Shown: positions 62,218 to 64,000 of the stretch, one piece after another
Numbering within the stretch: position 1 is the stretch's first letter
Layout of the letters: every line of letters begins with the position of its first letter
Program-made: the position numbers and the translations under genes
Assembly: GCF_009674485.1 (NCBI RefSeq)
Contig: NZ_WKJJ01000030.1
Location: 1 to 64,000, forward strand
Direction: 5' to 3'
Length of the DNA stretch: 64,000 bases
DNA from: Pseudoduganella rivuli
GTDB taxonomy: Bacteria > Pseudomonadota > Gammaproteobacteria > Burkholderiales > Burkholderiaceae_D
The notes under the pieces: generated by a model
What the model saw: only the letters and a program-made list of their open reading frames with translations
Databases searched by the model: none
What the model was told of the DNA's origin: nothing

Positions 62218-62838
62218 TCAGCCGGCCAGCGCCGGTTGCAGCGCGGCCAGCGCGCCTTCGAAATCATACTGGTGCGCGGCGGACGCCACTTCCTGGAATT
62301 TCGCCACGCCCAGGCACGATGCCAGCAGCGTGGCTGACTGTTCCAGCACATCGATGGCATCGCCATTTCCCTCATCGAGCAGCATGGCCAGCCGCGCCAG
62401 CAGCGCGCGCGTTTCCGGCGTCGCGGGTGCGCGCGCCTGGCTGATGGCGCCGGGGCCGTTCACCGTATCCTGCAGGTAGACGTCCAGCACGCGCAGCAAG
62501 CCTGCCAGCGCGGTTTCCACCAGCGCCAGGCTTGCCTGCAATTCCAGCCCAGCCGAATGGAATCCGTGTTCAGCGGCGATCGCCAAATGGTGCAATTCCT
62601 GCGCGCCGATCATGCCGGACGCGCCTTTCAGGCTATGGATATGGCGCTGCGCACGCTCCGTGTCGCCCTGCGCCAGCGCTTGCCGCACCAGGCCTGTCAC
62701 GTGCTGGTAATCCTGGCGGAAGCGGCGCAGCATTTGCACGTACAACTGCTGGTCGCCCATCAGGCGATCCAGCCCCTCTTCGATATCGAGGATGTGCTGT
62801 ACGGCGGGTGGTTCGCCGGGATCGACGTAAGAAGTCAT
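62218..62838 (-). CDS. Hpt-domain phosphotransfer protein
   Basis: A 206-residue all-helical protein. Residues about 25-120 form a histidine phosphotransfer domain with the active-site helix AQRHIHSLKGASGMIGAQELHHLA, in which the His of H-S-L-K-G takes phosphate. The C-terminal 85 residues look like a second helical bundle without the active His. Such free Hpt proteins link hybrid kinases to response regulators, but no partner gene is adjacent. GTG codons at 62841 and 62844 are alternative starts. Confidence 0.85.
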   Translation of the reverse strand: MTSYVDPGEPPAVQHILDIEEGLDRLMGDQQLYVQMLRRFRQDYQHVTGLVRQALAQGDTERAQRHIHSLKGASGMIGAQELHHLAIAAEHGFHSAGLELQASLALVETALAGLLRVLDVYLQDTVNGPGAISQARAPATPETRALLARLAMLLDEGNGDAIDVLEQSATLLASCLGVAKFQEVASAAHQYDFEGALAALQPALAG

Positions 62839-62885
62839 CACCACAATTTAGCAGACGCGCCGAACGTTGGTGTATCACAACGTTG

Positions 62886-63836
62886 TTATCTGGTCGTGAA
62901 AGACCAATTGAGGCTGACGGCAATGCCATCGACAGTGCCGGCGAAGGTCACGTCATGGACCGTGCCGGATTTCAGGACGGCCAGCGGGACGATGGCGGCG
63001 GCGGATTTCGGCGTGTGGCTGTCTGCCGCGTTGGACAGCAGGCGCGCCGGCAAATCCGCGCCGCCCCGCTGGCGCACGGTGAAGCTCTTCACGGTGACGG
63101 TGGACGTGACGTCGCCTTGCACGCTGATCGGATAACCGACTTCGTTACGGTCAGGCACCGGGTCCGGCGCTTCGCTGTCGCTGAAGAAATTGGTCGGCAC
63201 CATGGTCTGGCTGGTGGCCGGGTAGTGCGCCAGGTTACCCCGGCCGACGCCGGGGCCATAGCCGCCGCTGGCGGCGAAATCCGCCGTGAAATACGTGTAA
63301 TTGCTGCTGGTGGCGGCGCCCGTGCCCATCTCGCGGAATACCGGTTCGAAAATCACGAAGCGGTGGTAGATCGCGCCGATCAATTCTTCCGCGTGATAAA
63401 AGCCCGACGTCTGGTTGGCGGCGGAAATCACTTCGCCATAGATATTGGCGCCGGACAGGCGGTAACCGGCGGCGGTCAGCCGCTGCTGCAGGGTAGCGCC
63501 CGTATAACCCGGCTTGCCGCTGGTCTGGTCGTGCGTAATGGTGTTGTTGAGCCGCTGGTAATCCGAATGGCCCTGCGCGGCGGCATCGATCAGCGAGCTG
63601 CGCGCCAGTACCGACAGCCCCACCTGCTGGCGGCGGTAGTTGAACCAGTTGTAGCCATCGGTGGCGGTATCGCCCGTTTGCGTGGGAGAACCCGGCTGCG
63701 CAGGGACGAGCGGTGTGACCGGTGTGGTCGGGATGCTGGCGACGTCGCTGCCGCCCCCGCCGCCTCCGCAGGCAGTGAGGATGGCCGCCAGTGCAGCGGT
63801 CAGCAGCAAGGGTTTACACCGCAGTAAGGCGTCCAT
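62886..63836 (-). CDS. CAP-domain lipoprotein
   Basis: A 316-residue exported protein. The signal peptide ends in a lipobox (ILTAC followed by six Gly), so it should be lipid-anchored. Residues about 60-190 fit a bacterial CAP/SCP domain: FNYRRQQVGLSVLARSSLIDAAAQGHSDYQ, then TGATLQQRLTAAGY and YHAEELIGAIYHRFVIFEP with the conserved His/Glu. The C-terminal 100 residues are beta-rich (an Ig-like add-on). Bacterial CAP proteins have no settled function; cell envelope or matrix roles are suspected. Confidence 0.85.
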   Translation of the reverse strand: MDALLRCKPLLLTAALAAILTACGGGGGGSDVASIPTTPVTPLVPAQPGSPTQTGDTATDGYNWFNYRRQQVGLSVLARSSLIDAAAQGHSDYQRLNNTITHDQTSGKPGYTGATLQQRLTAAGYRLSGANIYGEVISAANQTSGFYHAEELIGAIYHRFVIFEPVFREMGTGAATSSNYTYFTADFAASGGYGPGVGRGNLAHYPATSQTMVPTNFFSDSEAPDPVPDRNEVGYPISVQGDVTSTVTVKSFTVRQRGGADLPARLLSNAADSHTPKSAAAIVPLAVLKSGTVHDVTFAGTVDGIAVSLNWSFTTR

Positions 63837-64000
63837 GAAAATCTCCTTGCTTTGATTTTATGCCAGGGCTCTTCAGGGGCGACGCTGCTTACATTTGTTA
63901 CACATCAAGACGCGCTTGGGGGGCGGGGTAAAATAGGCGAAATGATTTTCCTAGCAACCTTAGCCATAAGAAACATAAGAAACTGATGACCCTACCCAAG

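Noticed and set aside
63986..64000. ATG at 63986 as the start of a next gene
   Set aside because: Only five codons are in the window and there is no strong ribosome-binding site, so it cannot be supported.

Overview
The window is a GC-rich chromosomal segment that includes the replication origin region of a betaproteobacterium, most likely of the Oxalobacteraceae (Massilia, Duganella or Janthinobacterium group). The reasons are the order gyrB-dnaN-dnaA <- oriC -> rpmH-rnpA-yidD-yidC-mnmE, the overall protein flavour, and the mix of Sox, NAD salvage, type VI secretion (T6SS) and CIO-type oxidase genes. The genus is inferred; no 16S gene is present.

Layout. 1-4.6 kb: a chemosensory block (C-terminal part of a three-receiver hybrid kinase, cheR, receiver-less cheB, and an opposing chemoreceptor whose C-terminus ends in a CheR-docking type pentapeptide). 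4.8-5.8 kb: DUF2244 membrane protein and ompW with an FNR-type box. 6.0-12.7 kb: one long plus-strand array, a two-subunit molybdenum hydroxylase followed at once by soxX-Y-Z-A and a flavocytochrome c sulfide dehydrogenase pair; soxB and soxCD are absent here. 12.6-16.4 kb: a giant membrane patatin and a DUF5675 protein. 16.6-22.2 kb: a complete NAD salvage/synthesis regulon (nrtR regulator, then pncA-pncB-nadE-nadM/Nudix) with a very clear promoter and nested palindromes. 22.3-31.4 kb: an orphan T6SS vgrG island with a PAAR protein and two effector/immunity pairs (lambda-R-like muramidase; phospholipase D).

31.4-34.7 kb holds a two-gene unit, a small XRE regulator plus a 953-residue protein that joins a RelE/ParE-like N-terminus, a UvrD-type helicase and ankyrin repeats, preceded by two copies of a 17-bp operator-like palindrome. 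It is the best candidate here for an undescribed toxin-antitoxin-like or defence system. After an SMP-30-like gene, 36.2-43.7 kb is a tightly overlapping five-gene restriction-modification-like operon (cytosine methyltransferase, MORC/MutL-like GHKL ATPase, Z1 helicase, PD-(D/E)XK protein, Vsr), followed by a much more AT-rich pair (HNH nuclease, nuclease-like protein). The island stops just before a TolA/TonB-like gene and gyrB.

Right of the origin, the rpmH-mnmE block is followed by a LysR/epimerase divergent pair, a cydAB operon of the cyanide-insensitive type with a DUF2474 mini-subunit, and small genes for a zinc ribbon protein, an Hpt phosphotransfer protein and a CAP-domain lipoprotein. 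A dispersed repeat with the core CCGTAGGGCGG occurs at five loci and in places reaches into gene ends.
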